DNA from: Nocardioides terrae
GTDB taxonomy: Bacteria; Actinomycetota; Actinomycetes; Propionibacteriales; Nocardioidaceae
Direction of reading: 5' to 3'
DNA: 64,000 nt
Assembly (NCBI RefSeq): GCF_900112345.1
Contig: NZ_FOLB01000004.1
Span: forward strand, 248,001-312,000
Below are positions 15,805-24,005 of this stretch, piece after piece. The notes below the pieces were generated by a model. The model saw only the letters and a list, made by a program, of their open reading frames with translations, made no database searches and was not told the origin of the DNA. The position numbers were made by a program, and so were the translations under genes. The first letter of the stretch is position 1; each line of letters starts with the position of its first letter.

Positions 15805-16842
15805 GTGGCCGGTCGCGTCGTACTCGTCACCGGGGTCTCTCGAGACCTCGGTCGACGGTTCGCGCGCGCTGCCGCGGACCACCCCGGCGTCGAGCGGGTG
15901 ATCGGCGTCGACGTCGTACCGCCGCGCGGCGACGTCGGAGGGATGTCGTTCGTCCGGGCCGACATCCGCAACGCGGTGATCGCCAAGGTGATCGCCAAGG
16001 AGGACGTCGACACCGTCGTCCACATGAGCGTGATCTCGACGCCCGGCCCCAGCGGCGGCCGGTCGACGATGAAGGAGCTCAACGTCATCGGGACGATGCA
16101 GCTCCTGGCCGCCTGCCAGAAGGCGCCGAGCGTGCGCCAGCTCGTGGTGAAGTCGACGACCCACGTCTACGGCGCCAGCAACCGCGACCCCGCGATGTTC
16201 ACCGAGGACATGGAGCCGCGGCGCCAGCCTCGCGGGGGGTACGCGAAGGACGTCGCCGAGATCGAGGGCTACGTGCGCGGCTTCGCGCGACGACGTCCCG
16301 AGGTCGTCGTCACCGTGCTGCGCTGCGCCAACGTCCTCGGGCCGCGCGTCGAGAGCCCGATCGCGACCTACCTGCGGATGCCGGTCATCCCGACCGTGCT
16401 CGGGTTCGACCCGCGGCTGCAGTTCCTCCACGAGCGCGACCTCCTCGGTGCGATCGGCCACGCCGTCGCCGCGCAGGTCCCGGGCACCTTCAACATCGCC
16501 GGAGACGGCCTGCTCACGCTGAGCCAGGTCGTACGACGCATCCAGCGCCCGACGGCTCCGCTGCCCGGCTTCGCCTTCGGCGGGCTCGGCGGCGTGCTCC
16601 GCTCGATGCACGTCTCGGAGTTCTCGCCCGAGCTGCGCGCGCTGTTGACCTTCGGACGCGGCGTCGACACCACCCGGATGCGACGCGACCTCGGCTTCGA
16701 GCCCCGCTTCTCCACCGCCGCGACAGTGGGTGACTTCGCGTCCAACCTGGTGCCGACGGGCGGCCGGGTCGACCGTCTGCTGGCGGACCTGCAGGGTCGG
16801 CTGTCGCAGGAGCGCGAGCTCGGAGCGGGGGTGGAGCGATGA
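15805..16842 (+). CDS. NAD-dependent epimerase/dehydratase (extended SDR)
   Basis: This 345-aa protein has an N-terminal Rossmann fold, VVLVTGVSRDLGRRF, with the extended-SDR TGxxxxxG pattern. FVRADIRN and VVHMSVISTPGP follow. The usual catalytic Tyr-x3-Lys appears as GGYAKDVAEIEGYV near residue 150, with Ser/Thr in VKSTTHVYG. The C-terminal substrate domain includes LQFLHERDLLGAI and FNIAGDGLL. The substrate is unknown. ATGA overlap with the acyltransferase suggests a joint role in envelope lipid or glycan modification. The gene order bldC-bS22-SDR-acyltransferase is a recurring actinobacterial arrangement. Confidence 0.88.
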   Translation: MAGRVVLVTGVSRDLGRRFARAAADHPGVERVIGVDVVPPRGDVGGMSFVRADIRNAVIAKVIAKEDVDTVVHMSVISTPGPSGGRSTMKELNVIGTMQLLAACQKAPSVRQLVVKSTTHVYGASNRDPAMFTEDMEPRRQPRGGYAKDVAEIEGYVRGFARRRPEVVVTVLRCANVLGPRVESPIATYLRMPVIPTVLGFDPRLQFLHERDLLGAIGHAVAAQVPGTFNIAGDGLLTLSQVVRRIQRPTAPLPGFAFGGLGGVLRSMHVSEFSPELRALLTFGRGVDTTRMRRDLGFEPRFSTAATVGDFASNLVPTGGRVDRLLADLQGRLSQERELGAGVER

Positions 16843-18008
16843 GCGAGGCCGAGGAGACGGGCGGCGCCGAGATCATCCCGATCGGCACCCGGGGACGCCC
16901 CGGCCGTGGCACCGGTCGGCCTCCGTCGGCGGCAGCGCGCAGCCTCGCCCCCAAGCCCGCTCAGCGCCGGACCGGCGCCAAGGCCGCGGAGCAGCCGGCC
17001 GAGGACCCGATCGAGCGGGCCGATGAGCAGCCCGCCGAACCCGCCGTACAAGCCGTCCCCGACCAGGCCCCCACTGACGCGCCCGCCACGACCCGGGAGC
17101 GCTCGTCGCTGGCCGGCATCCCGGTCAGCGACTGGCAGGCGGCGATCACCAGCGCGGCCCAGGAGGTCTTCGGCGTCGACTGGGAGCCGCAGCTGGCCCG
17201 CTTCCTCGCCTTCCTCCGCCACCGGGTGACCGGCGACTACGTCGTCGACGACTACGGCTTCGACTCCGAGCTCACCCAGAGCTTCCTGCACGCCGCGCTG
17301 CGCCCGATCGCAGAGAAGTGGTTCCGCGTCGAGGTGCGCGGCATCGAGAACATCCCCGCGGCCGGGGGCGCCCTCGTGGTCTCCAACCACTCCGGCACGG
17401 TGCCGGTCGACGGCCTGATGACGATGGTCAGCATCCACGACCACACCGGTCGCTTCCTGCGTCCGCTCGGCGCCGACCTCGTCTTCCGGATGCCGTTCGT
17501 CAGCGCGCTCGCCCGCAAGGCCGGTGCGACGCTGGCCTGCACCGAGGACGCCGAGCGGATGCTGCGCGGCGGTGAGCTGGTCGGCGTCTGGCCGGAGGGC
17601 TTCAAGGGCATCGGCAAGCCCTACAGCGACCGCTACAAGCTCCAGCGCTTCGGTCGGGGCGGCTTCGTCTCGGCCGCCATACGCACCGGCGTACCGATCA
17701 TCCCGCTCTCCGTCGTCGGCGCCGAGGAGATCTACCCCCTCATCGGCAACATCCCGTCGCTCGCCCGCGCGCTGGGCGTGCCCTACCTGCCGATCACGCC
17801 GTTCTTCCCGCTGCTCGGCCCGCTCGGTCTGGTCCCGCTGCCGTCGAAGTGGATCATCGAGTTCGGCGAGCCGATCCGCACCGACGAGTACGACGCCGGC
17901 GCAGCCGACGACCCGATGCTGGTCTTCGACGTCACCGACCAGGTCCGCGAGACCATCCAGCAGACGCTCTACTCGCTGCTCATGCAGCGCCCCTCCGTCT
18001 TCGGCTGA
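16839..18008 (+). CDS. Lysophospholipid acyltransferase family protein
   Basis: This is a 389-aa membrane-associated acyltransferase of the PlsC/MGAT-like superfamily. The first about 85 residues are Pro/Ala/Glu-rich and probably disordered. The catalytic block VVSNHSGTVPVDGLM near residue 180 has His and Asp six residues apart, as in the MGAT-like subgroup rather than the classical HX4D. A second block, GVWPEGFKGIGKPYSDRY, and a third, GVPIIPLSVVGAEE, follow. It probably acylates a lysophospholipid or related acceptor. The start overlaps the SDR stop (ATGA), and it converges with the RsbN-like gene across 6 nt. Confidence 0.88.
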   Translation: MSEAEETGGAEIIPIGTRGRPGRGTGRPPSAAARSLAPKPAQRRTGAKAAEQPAEDPIERADEQPAEPAVQAVPDQAPTDAPATTRERSSLAGIPVSDWQAAITSAAQEVFGVDWEPQLARFLAFLRHRVTGDYVVDDYGFDSELTQSFLHAALRPIAEKWFRVEVRGIENIPAAGGALVVSNHSGTVPVDGLMTMVSIHDHTGRFLRPLGADLVFRMPFVSALARKAGATLACTEDAERMLRGGELVGVWPEGFKGIGKPYSDRYKLQRFGRGGFVSAAIRTGVPIIPLSVVGAEEIYPLIGNIPSLARALGVPYLPITPFFPLLGPLGLVPLPSKWIIEFGEPIRTDEYDAGAADDPMLVFDVTDQVRETIQQTLYSLLMQRPSVFG

Positions 18009-18014
18009 CTCGGC

Positions 18015-19286
18015 TCAGGGGCGAGGGGTCGGGGAGGTGCCGGTCCCGAGGAGGCCGCCGGTGACGTCGTCCAGGAGGCCACCGACGCCGCCGACGGTTC
18101 CGCCGACGGTTCCGCCGAGACCCGAGACGCCGTCGCCGACGTCACCGAGGGTGTCGCCGAGCGGCCCGCCGACCTGGTCGCCCAGGTCACCGACCGCACC
18201 GCCGACGCCGCCCACTGCTCCACCCACGCCGTCGCCGACCTGGCCGACGCCGTCGCCGAGGCTGGTGGGCGGTGCGGTCGGCAGTACGCCGGCGCCGGGT
18301 CCGCTCTTGGTGCCGGGACGGGTCTTCAGCGGATCGGTCACGTGGCCGGGCAGCGTGCCCGCCGAGGGAGCCGGGACGGCGGGCACGGCGTCCGCCGGCT
18401 TGGCGCCGTTGCCGGGCTTCTGCGGCGCGGAGGCCGCCTGGTCGAGGGACGCCTGCGTCGCGGCGAGCAGGTCGACGAGCGTCGAGGGCAGCTCGGTGAT
18501 GCCGCCGCCACAGGCGGGGCAGGCCTCGGCCGCGGAGTGGTCGATGCCGAGGATCGCGTCGGTCGCCTCGGCGAGCGCACCGTGCACGCCCTCGGGCAGG
18601 AGGTCGGCGAGCTCGCTCAGCGCCGTCGCACCCTGCGCGGTGAACGTGCGCAGCTTGCCGATGGCCTGCTCGTCGCGGTGGTCGGCGTAGTCGGCGAGGA
18701 GGATCGTCGAGGCGCCGTCGGCGTCCTGGGCGAAGTCCTCGATGGTCCGCTTGACCGCCGCCTCGTCGACGTCGTCGCGCTCGCCCAGCCCGCGCAGCTC
18801 CTCGAGGCGGGTGCGCGCCTGCGACAGGAGTACGTCGGCCTTGGCGGTCTCGCCCATGGCCAGCGTCGTCCGGACGTCCTCGACGAGGCGCTTGACGGGA
18901 TAGAGCGTGTCGCCCGGGAGGGCGCCCTGCGAGGCGACCGCCGACGTCCCGGTCGCGCCGACGATCGACACGGCGGCGAGGGCGACGGCCAGTCGGCGCT
19001 CGCGGCGCGGCTTCCCGGGAGCGTGGTGACCGACGGACAGCCGCGAGTTGGCGTCCGACGCACCGTCGGGCGCGGTGACCGCGAGGGCCGTCGGCGCCTC
19101 CGCCATCAGCCGCTCGCGCAGGCTGGCGGTGAACTCCGCGCGCGGCGCGAGCTGGGGCACGGCGCGCAGTCCGTCGGCGAGCGCGAGCAGGCTCGCCAGC
19201 TGCGCCGACGGCGCCTCGGTGAGGCGGCCGTCCAGCAATGCGTCGAACTGCTCGGCGCGGCGGCGCGTCGAGAACGCCGGGCTCAT
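18015..19286 (-). CDS. DUF5667 membrane protein, candidate RsbN-type anti-sigma factor
   Basis: This is a 423-aa protein. The first about 90 residues are cytoplasmic and contain the segment FDALLDGRLTEAP...SLRERLMAEA. One membrane segment follows (LAVALAAVSIVGATGTSAVA), then the DUF5667 hallmark ALPGDTLYPVKRLVEDVRTTL and a helical extracytoplasmic domain. A tail of about 110 residues is dominated by Gly, Val, Asp and Pro in near-repeats (GVGGAVGGVGGAVGD). In Streptomyces the gene directly after bldN encodes RsbN, a membrane anti-sigma factor for BldN. This gene has the same position and topology, so that role is inferred. The Cys pair ACPAC in the outer domain is notable. Confidence 0.8.
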   Translation of the reverse strand: MSPAFSTRRRAEQFDALLDGRLTEAPSAQLASLLALADGLRAVPQLAPRAEFTASLRERLMAEAPTALAVTAPDGASDANSRLSVGHHAPGKPRRERRLAVALAAVSIVGATGTSAVASQGALPGDTLYPVKRLVEDVRTTLAMGETAKADVLLSQARTRLEELRGLGERDDVDEAAVKRTIEDFAQDADGASTILLADYADHRDEQAIGKLRTFTAQGATALSELADLLPEGVHGALAEATDAILGIDHSAAEACPACGGGITELPSTLVDLLAATQASLDQAASAPQKPGNGAKPADAVPAVPAPSAGTLPGHVTDPLKTRPGTKSGPGAGVLPTAPPTSLGDGVGQVGDGVGGAVGGVGGAVGDLGDQVGGPLGDTLGDVGDGVSGLGGTVGGTVGGVGGLLDDVTGGLLGTGTSPTPRP

Positions 19287-19399
19287 CGGTCGGTCCCCTG
19301 TCTCATGAAGCGGTCGCTCCGGCGCAGCACAGTGCCGCGGGTCGCCGCTGTCATCCGGAGCAACGACGCAACCGGCGCAGGAGTTACGGCCCGGATCAT

Positions 19400-20164
19400 C
19401 TAGCCACGCAGCCCTTCCGGCATCAGCTTGGCCAGGTTGCGCACACCGCGCAGCTGCAGCTGCTTGACGGCGCCCTCGCTGCGGCCGAGCACGGCAGCCG
19501 TCTCGGCGATGCTCATGCTCTGCAGGAACCGCATGACGACGCAGTCGCGCTGCTCGTCGGGCAGCTTGGCGAGCGCCTCGAGGAGCAGCTCGTTGGTGAT
19601 GCCGGCCAGGACCTCGGTCTCGGGGCCGTCGGCGGCGTCGTCGTGCAGCCCCATGTCCTCGGTGGTGAGCTCGAGGCGGGTCCGGCCGGCCTTGAAGTGG
19701 TCGGTGGCCAGGTTGCGGGCGATGGTCATCAGCCAGGCGCCGAAGTCCTTGCCCTGCCACTTGAAGGTGGTCATCGAGCGCAGCGCGCGGAAGAACGTCT
19801 CGGAGGTGAGGTCCTCGGCGAGCGTCTGCGAGCGGGTCCGGTAGTAGAGGAACCGGTAGACCGCCCCGCTGTAGTGGTCGTAGAGCAGGCCGAACGCCTC
19901 GGTGTCGCCCTTGCGGGCGAGCTCGACCAGCGCGATCAGCCGTTGACGGTCGCCCTCGGACTCCTCCGAGGAGGCTGCGAGGTCGTGGTCGTCGGAGCCG
20001 CCTGAGCCGGGGGAGGCGGTCCCGGCGGCCGGACCGGTGTCCATGAGGAGGATGCCGGGGCCGGCGTATGCGAGCGGTGCCGGCCGCGTGGCGCACAGCG
20101 CGCGGGCGACGGCCGACCGGAGCGAGTCCAGGCCGCGCGAGAGGTCACCCTCGTGCCGTGGCAT
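19400..20164 (-). CDS. bldN: ECF RNA polymerase sigma factor, BldN-like with N-terminal extension
   Basis: This is a 254-aa sigma-70 family factor. Region 2 runs from LIALVELARKGDTEAFGLLY through TSETFFRALRSM and FGAWLMTIARNLATDHFK. Region 4 is LAKLPDEQRDCVVMRFLQS with HTH SIAETAAVLGRSEGAVKQ. About 70 residues precede region 2, far more than in ordinary ECF factors. BldN is known to be made as a pro-protein with such an extension. Synteny with Streptomyces (rsbN-like gene, HAD, glutaredoxin, rex, hemA) supports the assignment. ATG 20164 has GGGAGG 10 nt upstream. The ATG at 20206 has its SD too close (3 nt). Confidence 0.85.
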   Translation of the reverse strand: MPRHEGDLSRGLDSLRSAVARALCATRPAPLAYAGPGILLMDTGPAAGTASPGSGGSDDHDLAASSEESEGDRQRLIALVELARKGDTEAFGLLYDHYSGAVYRFLYYRTRSQTLAEDLTSETFFRALRSMTTFKWQGKDFGAWLMTIARNLATDHFKAGRTRLELTTEDMGLHDDAADGPETEVLAGITNELLLEALAKLPDEQRDCVVMRFLQSMSIAETAAVLGRSEGAVKQLQLRGVRNLAKLMPEGLRG

Positions 20165-20318
20165 GTCGCACGCGCCTCCCACGGTCCACCCCCGGTAGCT
20201 CCCCATGAACCTCCGCCATGGTAGACGGCCGACTCCACCCTGTCAGTTCGCCTACGCTCCGGTAACCACTGAGCGCGAGAGTGTGTCGGACGTCACGATG
20301 CGCGCCCGGGCGGGGAAC

Positions 20319-21194
20319 TCAGTCGCGGCGGCCGCGGAGCGCGGCACCGGCTGCGACGGCGCCGGTGACGGCGCCGCCGACGGCACCGGCCACGAGCCCG
20401 GCGCGGGCCGCCTTGCGGCCGGTGCGGTAGTCCTTCACCCGCCAGCCCCTGCTGCGGGCGTAGGCGCGCAGCCGGTGGTCCGGGTTGATCGCGCACGGGT
20501 CGCCGACGAGGGAGAGCATGGGCAGGTCGTTGAAGGAGTCGGAGTACGCCGAGCAACGACCCAGGTCGAGGCGCTCGCGCTCCGCCAGGGCCCGCACCGC
20601 CTCCGCCTTGGCGGATCCGTGCAGCATCTCGCCGACCAGCCGGCCGGTGTAGACGCCGTCGACGTGCTCGGCGACGGTGCCCATCGCGCCGGTCAGCCCG
20701 AGCCGGCGCGCGATGATCTCCGCGATCTCGATCGGCGCGGCGGTGACCAGCCAGACCCGCTGACCCTGGTCGAGGTGGAGCTGTGCCAGGGCGCGGGTGC
20801 CGGGCCAGATCCTGACGGACATCGCCTCGTCGAAGACCTCCTCGCTGATCTGCTGCAGCTCGGCGACGGTGTGACCAGCGATGAAGGCCAGCGCCGAGGC
20901 GCGGGCGTCGGCGACGTGCTGGGGGTCCTCGACCCCGATGAGGCGGAAGTAGGCCTGCTTGTAGGCGGCCCCGAGGATCTCCCGCTTGGTGAAGAACTGC
21001 CGGCGGTAGAGCCCCTTGGCCAGGTGGAAGATGCTCGCGCCCTGCATGATCGTGTTGTCCACGTCGAAGAACGCGGCGCTGTCGCGCACGGCCGGCGTCG
21101 TCAGCGCCGACTCGACCTCGGCGGCCGCGGCGGCCGCCTCACCGGCCAGCGTCGAGCGGCGGGTGAGGTTCCGGCGGGGCTGGGTCGCGGCCAC
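20319..21194 (-). CDS. HAD-IB family hydrolase (SerB-like phosphatase)
   Basis: This 291-aa protein has HAD motif [12 protein letters not shown] (nucleophile Asp near residue 43), motif [15 protein letters not shown], motif III Lys in GSAKAEAV, and motif [15 protein letters not shown]1-type cap is inserted after motif I. A C-terminal Gly/Ala-rich hydrophobic stretch ([20 protein letters not shown]) suggests membrane association. The phosphatase substrate is unknown. This gene type sits beside bldN in many actinobacteria. GTG 21194 was chosen since a TAGATT box lies 7 nt upstream and no other start fits before motif I. Confidence 0.88.
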   Translation of the reverse strand: MAATQPRRNLTRRSTLAGEAAAAAAEVESALTTPAVRDSAAFFDVDNTIMQGASIFHLAKGLYRRQFFTKREILGAAYKQAYFRLIGVEDPQHVADARASALAFIAGHTVAELQQISEEVFDEAMSVRIWPGTRALAQLHLDQGQRVWLVTAAPIEIAEIIARRLGLTGAMGTVAEHVDGVYTGRLVGEMLHGSAKAEAVRALAERERLDLGRCSAYSDSFNDLPMLSLVGDPCAINPDHRLRAYARSRGWRVKDYRTGRKAARAGLVAGAVGGAVTGAVAAGAALRGRRD

Positions 21195-21201
21195 GGTCGC
21201 C

Positions 21202-21207
21202 AATCTA
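21202..21207 (-). promoter_or_regulatory. Probable -10 box of leaderless HAD gene
   Basis: On the minus strand TAGATT is followed by 7 nt and GTG 21194. Confidence 0.5.
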
Positions 21208-21254
21208 GTGGGGCAAGCGCAGGGTTTACCTGATGTGCGCCACCTCACTGTGCA

Positions 21255-21260
21255 TAGGAT
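21255..21260 (+). promoter_or_regulatory. Probable -10 box of leaderless acyl-CoA ligase gene
   Basis: TAGGAT is followed by 7 nt and ATG 21268. It is divergent from the HAD promoter about 50 nt away. Confidence 0.5.
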
Positions 21261-21267
21261 CGCGCCT

Positions 21268-22890
21268 ATGTCATCGCCCGGGACCGTCCGCGGAGTGGCC
21301 GATCTGCTCGGGCTGGCGGCCCTCGAGAGCCCCGACAAGCTCGCCCTCGTCGAGACCGCTGGTCGCAGCCTGACCTGGGCCCAGCTCGACGACGAGGTGG
21401 ACCGCGTGGCCACCGGCCTCGCCGATGCCGGGATCATCGTCGGCCACCGCGTCGCGATCGTCACGGCCAACCGGCTCGAGTTCGTGGTGACCTATCTGGC
21501 CGTGCTGCGCGTCCAGGCGGTCGCCGTACCCCTTAATCCGCGTGGCACGGGCACCGAGCTCGCCCGCGCGATCGGCGACTCGGGGGCCCGCATCGTGGTC
21601 GCCGACGCCGAGGGGATCGACGCGGTCCGGGAGGCGACGAGCTACGTCGACCGGGCGATGGCCGGGGAGCTCGACCTCGGCCAGGTCGACGCCGACTTCT
21701 TCCAGCGCACCGTCCAGCCGCAGGTCTTCGTCGTCGGGGCGACCCTGCTGCCCGGCGAGCGCGGGTACGACGACCTGCGCGCCCAGGCCGCCCGGCCGGT
21801 GCCGCCGGTCACCGACCCCGAACGGCTCGCGGTGCTGCTCTACACCAGCGGCACGTCCGGTCGGCCGCGTGCCGCGATGCTCACCCACCGGGCGCTGCTG
21901 GCCAACGTGGACCAGATCGCCGCCGTCGAGCCGCCGATGATCCACGGCGACGACGTCGTGCTCGGCGTGCTGCCGCTCTTCCACGTCTACGGTCTCAACG
22001 CCGTGCTCGGCTCCGTCCTGCGCCACCGCGCCAAGCTCATGCTGGTCGACCGGTTCGACCCGCAGAGCGCCCTCGACCTCATCGAGGACGAGGCGTGCAG
22101 CGTCGTGCCCGTCGCCCCGCCCGTGCTCGCCTACTGGATGCAGGACCCGACGCTGGAGGAGCGGCTCGGGCCGGTGCGGCTGCTGCTGTCCGGCTCCGCG
22201 CCGCTCGACCCGGACCTGGTCGACGCGTTCACCACGCGCACGAAGATCCCCGTCCACCAGGGCTACGGGCTCACCGAGGCGGCGCCCGTGGTCACCTCCA
22301 CCCTGTGCTCGGTCGCGGTCGACGTCGACCCGCGCTCCGTCGGCGCCGCGCTTCCCGGCGTCGAGCTGCGGCTCGTCGACGAGGCGGGTGGCGCGCCCGA
22401 GCAGGGAGACCCGGGTGAGCTGCTGCTGCGCGGGCCCAACCTCTTCAGCGGCTACTGGCCCGACGGTGCCGACGGCCCCGACCCGGACGGCTGGTGGGCC
22501 ACCGGTGACGTCGGCTTCCTCTCGCCGGACGGCGACATCACCCTCGTGGACCGCCTCAAGGACCTGGTCATCGTCTCGGGCTTCAACGTCTATCCGGTCG
22601 AGGTCGAGGACGCCATCGCCGAGGTCGCGGGCGTCGCTGACGTCGCGGTCATCGGCGTGCCGGACGAGCAGACCGGCGAGGCGGTCGTCGCCTATGTCGT
22701 CCCGGCCTCGGGCGCGCCCGGTGACCTGGCCTTCCGGGTCCGGTCCCGCTGCGCCGAGCGGCTGGCCGGCTTCAAGCAGCCGTCGCGGGTCGAGCTGGTC
22801 GACGCGCTGCCGCACACAGCGACCGGCAAGGTGCAGAAGGGCCGGCTGCGCAACATGGAGCGCCGTCGGGTGATGGGACTGCTGGAGTGA
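21268..22890 (+). CDS. AMP-dependent (fatty) acyl-CoA synthetase
   Basis: This 540-aa ANL-superfamily adenylating enzyme activates a carboxylic acid to acyl-AMP and then acyl-CoA. The P-loop is [15 protein letters not shown] near 190, the A5 motif is [12 protein letters not shown], and A7 is [11 protein letters not shown]8 is [19 protein letters not shown], and the C-terminal catalytic Lys is in TATGKVQKG. There is an unusual stretch of about 45 residues between the first lobe and the P-loop, covering [17 protein letters not shown]. The acid substrate cannot be inferred. The stop overlaps the glutaredoxin start (GTGA). Confidence 0.92.
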   Translation: MSSPGTVRGVADLLGLAALESPDKLALVETAGRSLTWAQLDDEVDRVATGLADAGIIVGHRVAIVTANRLEFVVTYLAVLRVQAVAVPLNPRGTGTELARAIGDSGARIVVADAEGIDAVREATSYVDRAMAGELDLGQVDADFFQRTVQPQVFVVGATLLPGERGYDDLRAQAARPVPPVTDPERLAVLLYTSGTSGRPRAAMLTHRALLANVDQIAAVEPPMIHGDDVVLGVLPLFHVYGLNAVLGSVLRHRAKLMLVDRFDPQSALDLIEDEACSVVPVAPPVLAYWMQDPTLEERLGPVRLLLSGSAPLDPDLVDAFTTRTKIPVHQGYGLTEAAPVVTSTLCSVAVDVDPRSVGAALPGVELRLVDEAGGAPEQGDPGELLLRGPNLFSGYWPDGADGPDPDGWWATGDVGFLSPDGDITLVDRLKDLVIVSGFNVYPVEVEDAIAEVAGVADVAVIGVPDEQTGEAVVAYVVPASGAPGDLAFRVRSRCAERLAGFKQPSRVELVDALPHTATGKVQKGRLRNMERRRVMGLLE

Positions 22891-23141
22891 ACGCCCGCGT
22901 CACGCTCTACAGCCGACCGGGCTGCCACCTCTGCGACGAGGCGCGGACCGTCATCGAGGCCGTCTGCGCCGAGCTCGGGGAGTCCTACGACGAGGTCGAC
23001 ATCGACGACCCGGCCGCCGACCCCGGACTGCGCGAGCGGTTCACCGAGGAGGTGCCCGTGACCTTCGTCGACGGCCGGCAGCACGACTTCTGGAGGGTCT
23101 CTCCCGACCGCCTGCGGGCGGCGCTGGAGGAGCGCCGCTAG
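22887..23141 (+). CDS. Glutaredoxin-like / DUF836 thioredoxin-fold protein
   Basis: This 84-aa thioredoxin fold opens VTLYSRPGCHLCDEAR. The redox pair is C-H-L-C, and the cis-Pro loop is EEVPVTFVDG. The sequence resembles the DUF836 glutaredoxin family found immediately upstream of rex in many actinobacteria. The partner is unknown, and mycothiol or thioredoxin systems are possible. The GTG start overlaps the ligase stop. The 100-nt gap after it carries the rex promoter and operator. Confidence 0.88.
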   Translation: MNARVTLYSRPGCHLCDEARTVIEAVCAELGESYDEVDIDDPAADPGLRERFTEEVPVTFVDGRQHDFWRVSPDRLRAALEERR

Positions 23142-23169
23142 GGGAGACGGCCGTCACACCCGGTCCGTT

Positions 23170-23198
23170 TTGTTCTCGCGTTCACAAACTCCTAAAGT
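23170..23198 (+). promoter_or_regulatory. rex promoter with overlapping Rex operator
   Basis: TTGTTCTCGCGTTCACAA (23170-23187) is an imperfect match to the Rex operator type TTGTGAA-n4-TTCACAA, with a strong right half. The same bases supply a -35 (TTGTTC), and TAAAGT at 23193-23198 is the -10 after 17 bp. A bound repressor would block the promoter, so autoregulation by NADH/NAD+ is expected, as shown in Streptomyces. Confidence 0.75.
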
Positions 23199-23244
23199 GA
23201 ACAGCGGTGTGTAGCGCGCCCGGACCGCTGGCGGCCCCCGTTGC

Positions 23245-23937
23245 ATGCCGGGCAACGAGAGAGCGACGCACGTGACCGCACGGACCCCCACCGACGCAGT
23301 CCGGGACATCCCCGAGGCGACCGTCGCACGGCTCCCGGTCTACCTCCGCGCCCTCACCGCCCTCGCCGACGGCGGCACCGTCTCATGCTCCAGCGAGCAG
23401 CTCGCGACGGCGGCCGGCGTCAACAGCGCCAAGCTCCGCAAGGACCTCTCCTACCTCGGCAGCTACGGCACCCGCGGCGTCGGGTACGACGTCGAGTACC
23501 TCCGCTACCAGATCGCCCGTGAGATCGGCGTGACCCAGGACTGGCCGGTCGTGATCGTCGGCATCGGGAACCTCGGGCATGCGCTCGCCAACTTCTCCGG
23601 CTTCCGCAGCCGCGGCTTCCGGGTCGTCGCGCTGCTCGACGCCGACCACACGCTGCACGAGCAGCAGGTGGCCGGGATCGTCGTACGCCCCTTCGACGAC
23701 CTCGAGCAGATCGTGCGCGAGAACGACGTGGCCATCGGCGTGATCTCCGTCCCCGCCTTCGCCGCCCAAGACGTCGCCGACCGGATGGTGTCGGCCGGCA
23801 TCAGCAGCATCCTCAACTTCGCGCCGATCGTGCTGACGGTGCCGCCAGGGGTCGACGTGCGCAAGGTCGACCTGTCCATCGAGCTGCAGATCCTCGCCTA
23901 CCACGAGCAGCGCAAGGCACACGGAGAACCCGTATGA
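23245..23937 (+). CDS. rex: Redox-sensing transcriptional repressor Rex
   Basis: This is a 230-aa NADH/NAD+-responsive repressor. The N-terminal winged helix contains SSEQLATAAGVNSAKLRKDL and SYLGSYGTRGVGYDVEYL. The NAD-binding Rossmann domain is VVIVGIGNLGHALANFSGF, with the ribose Asp in VALLDADH, and the C-terminal swapped helix is LSIELQILAYHEQRK. Rex represses respiratory and haem genes when NAD+ is high. Its likely targets here are rex itself (operator at 23170) and nuoA (operator at 50951). It starts an operon with hemA, hemC and hemD. ATG 23245 is used; the GTG at 23272 is less likely because the leading residues fit the family. Confidence 0.96.
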   Translation: MPGNERATHVTARTPTDAVRDIPEATVARLPVYLRALTALADGGTVSCSSEQLATAAGVNSAKLRKDLSYLGSYGTRGVGYDVEYLRYQIAREIGVTQDWPVVIVGIGNLGHALANFSGFRSRGFRVVALLDADHTLHEQQVAGIVVRPFDDLEQIVRENDVAIGVISVPAFAAQDVADRMVSAGISSILNFAPIVLTVPPGVDVRKVDLSIELQILAYHEQRKAHGEPV

Positions 23938-24005
23938 CCACCCCACTCGATTCTTCGCTCCCCCGCTTCGCTCCTCCGCGAACGATCGATCGGGGACCCC
24001 GGTGA
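23934..24005 (+). repeat. Intercistronic element between rex and hemA with 23-aa bridging mini-ORF
   Basis: The rex stop overlaps an ATG (ATGA), which opens a 23-codon frame (MTTPLDSSLPRFAPPRTIDR...). This ends in a TGA overlapping the hemA GTG (GTGA). The DNA begins TGACCACCCC and ends GGGGACCCCGGTGA. CCCC..CGAT..TTCGC and GCGAA..ATCG..GGGG form an interrupted inverted repeat. The same start and end sequences recur at 60221-60277 and 63330-63404. Confidence 0.75.

Noticed and set aside
18015..20096. A single 693-codon minus-strand frame joining the sigma-factor region to the DUF5667 gene
   Set aside because: The upstream part is an out-of-frame shadow of the sigma gene. The real DUF5667 protein starts at 19286 and the sigma factor uses another frame.
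21271..22815. A 514-codon minus-strand frame opposite the acyl-CoA ligase
   Set aside because: It is a shadow frame. The plus strand carries all adenylation motifs, and the minus frame has no start signal or family match.
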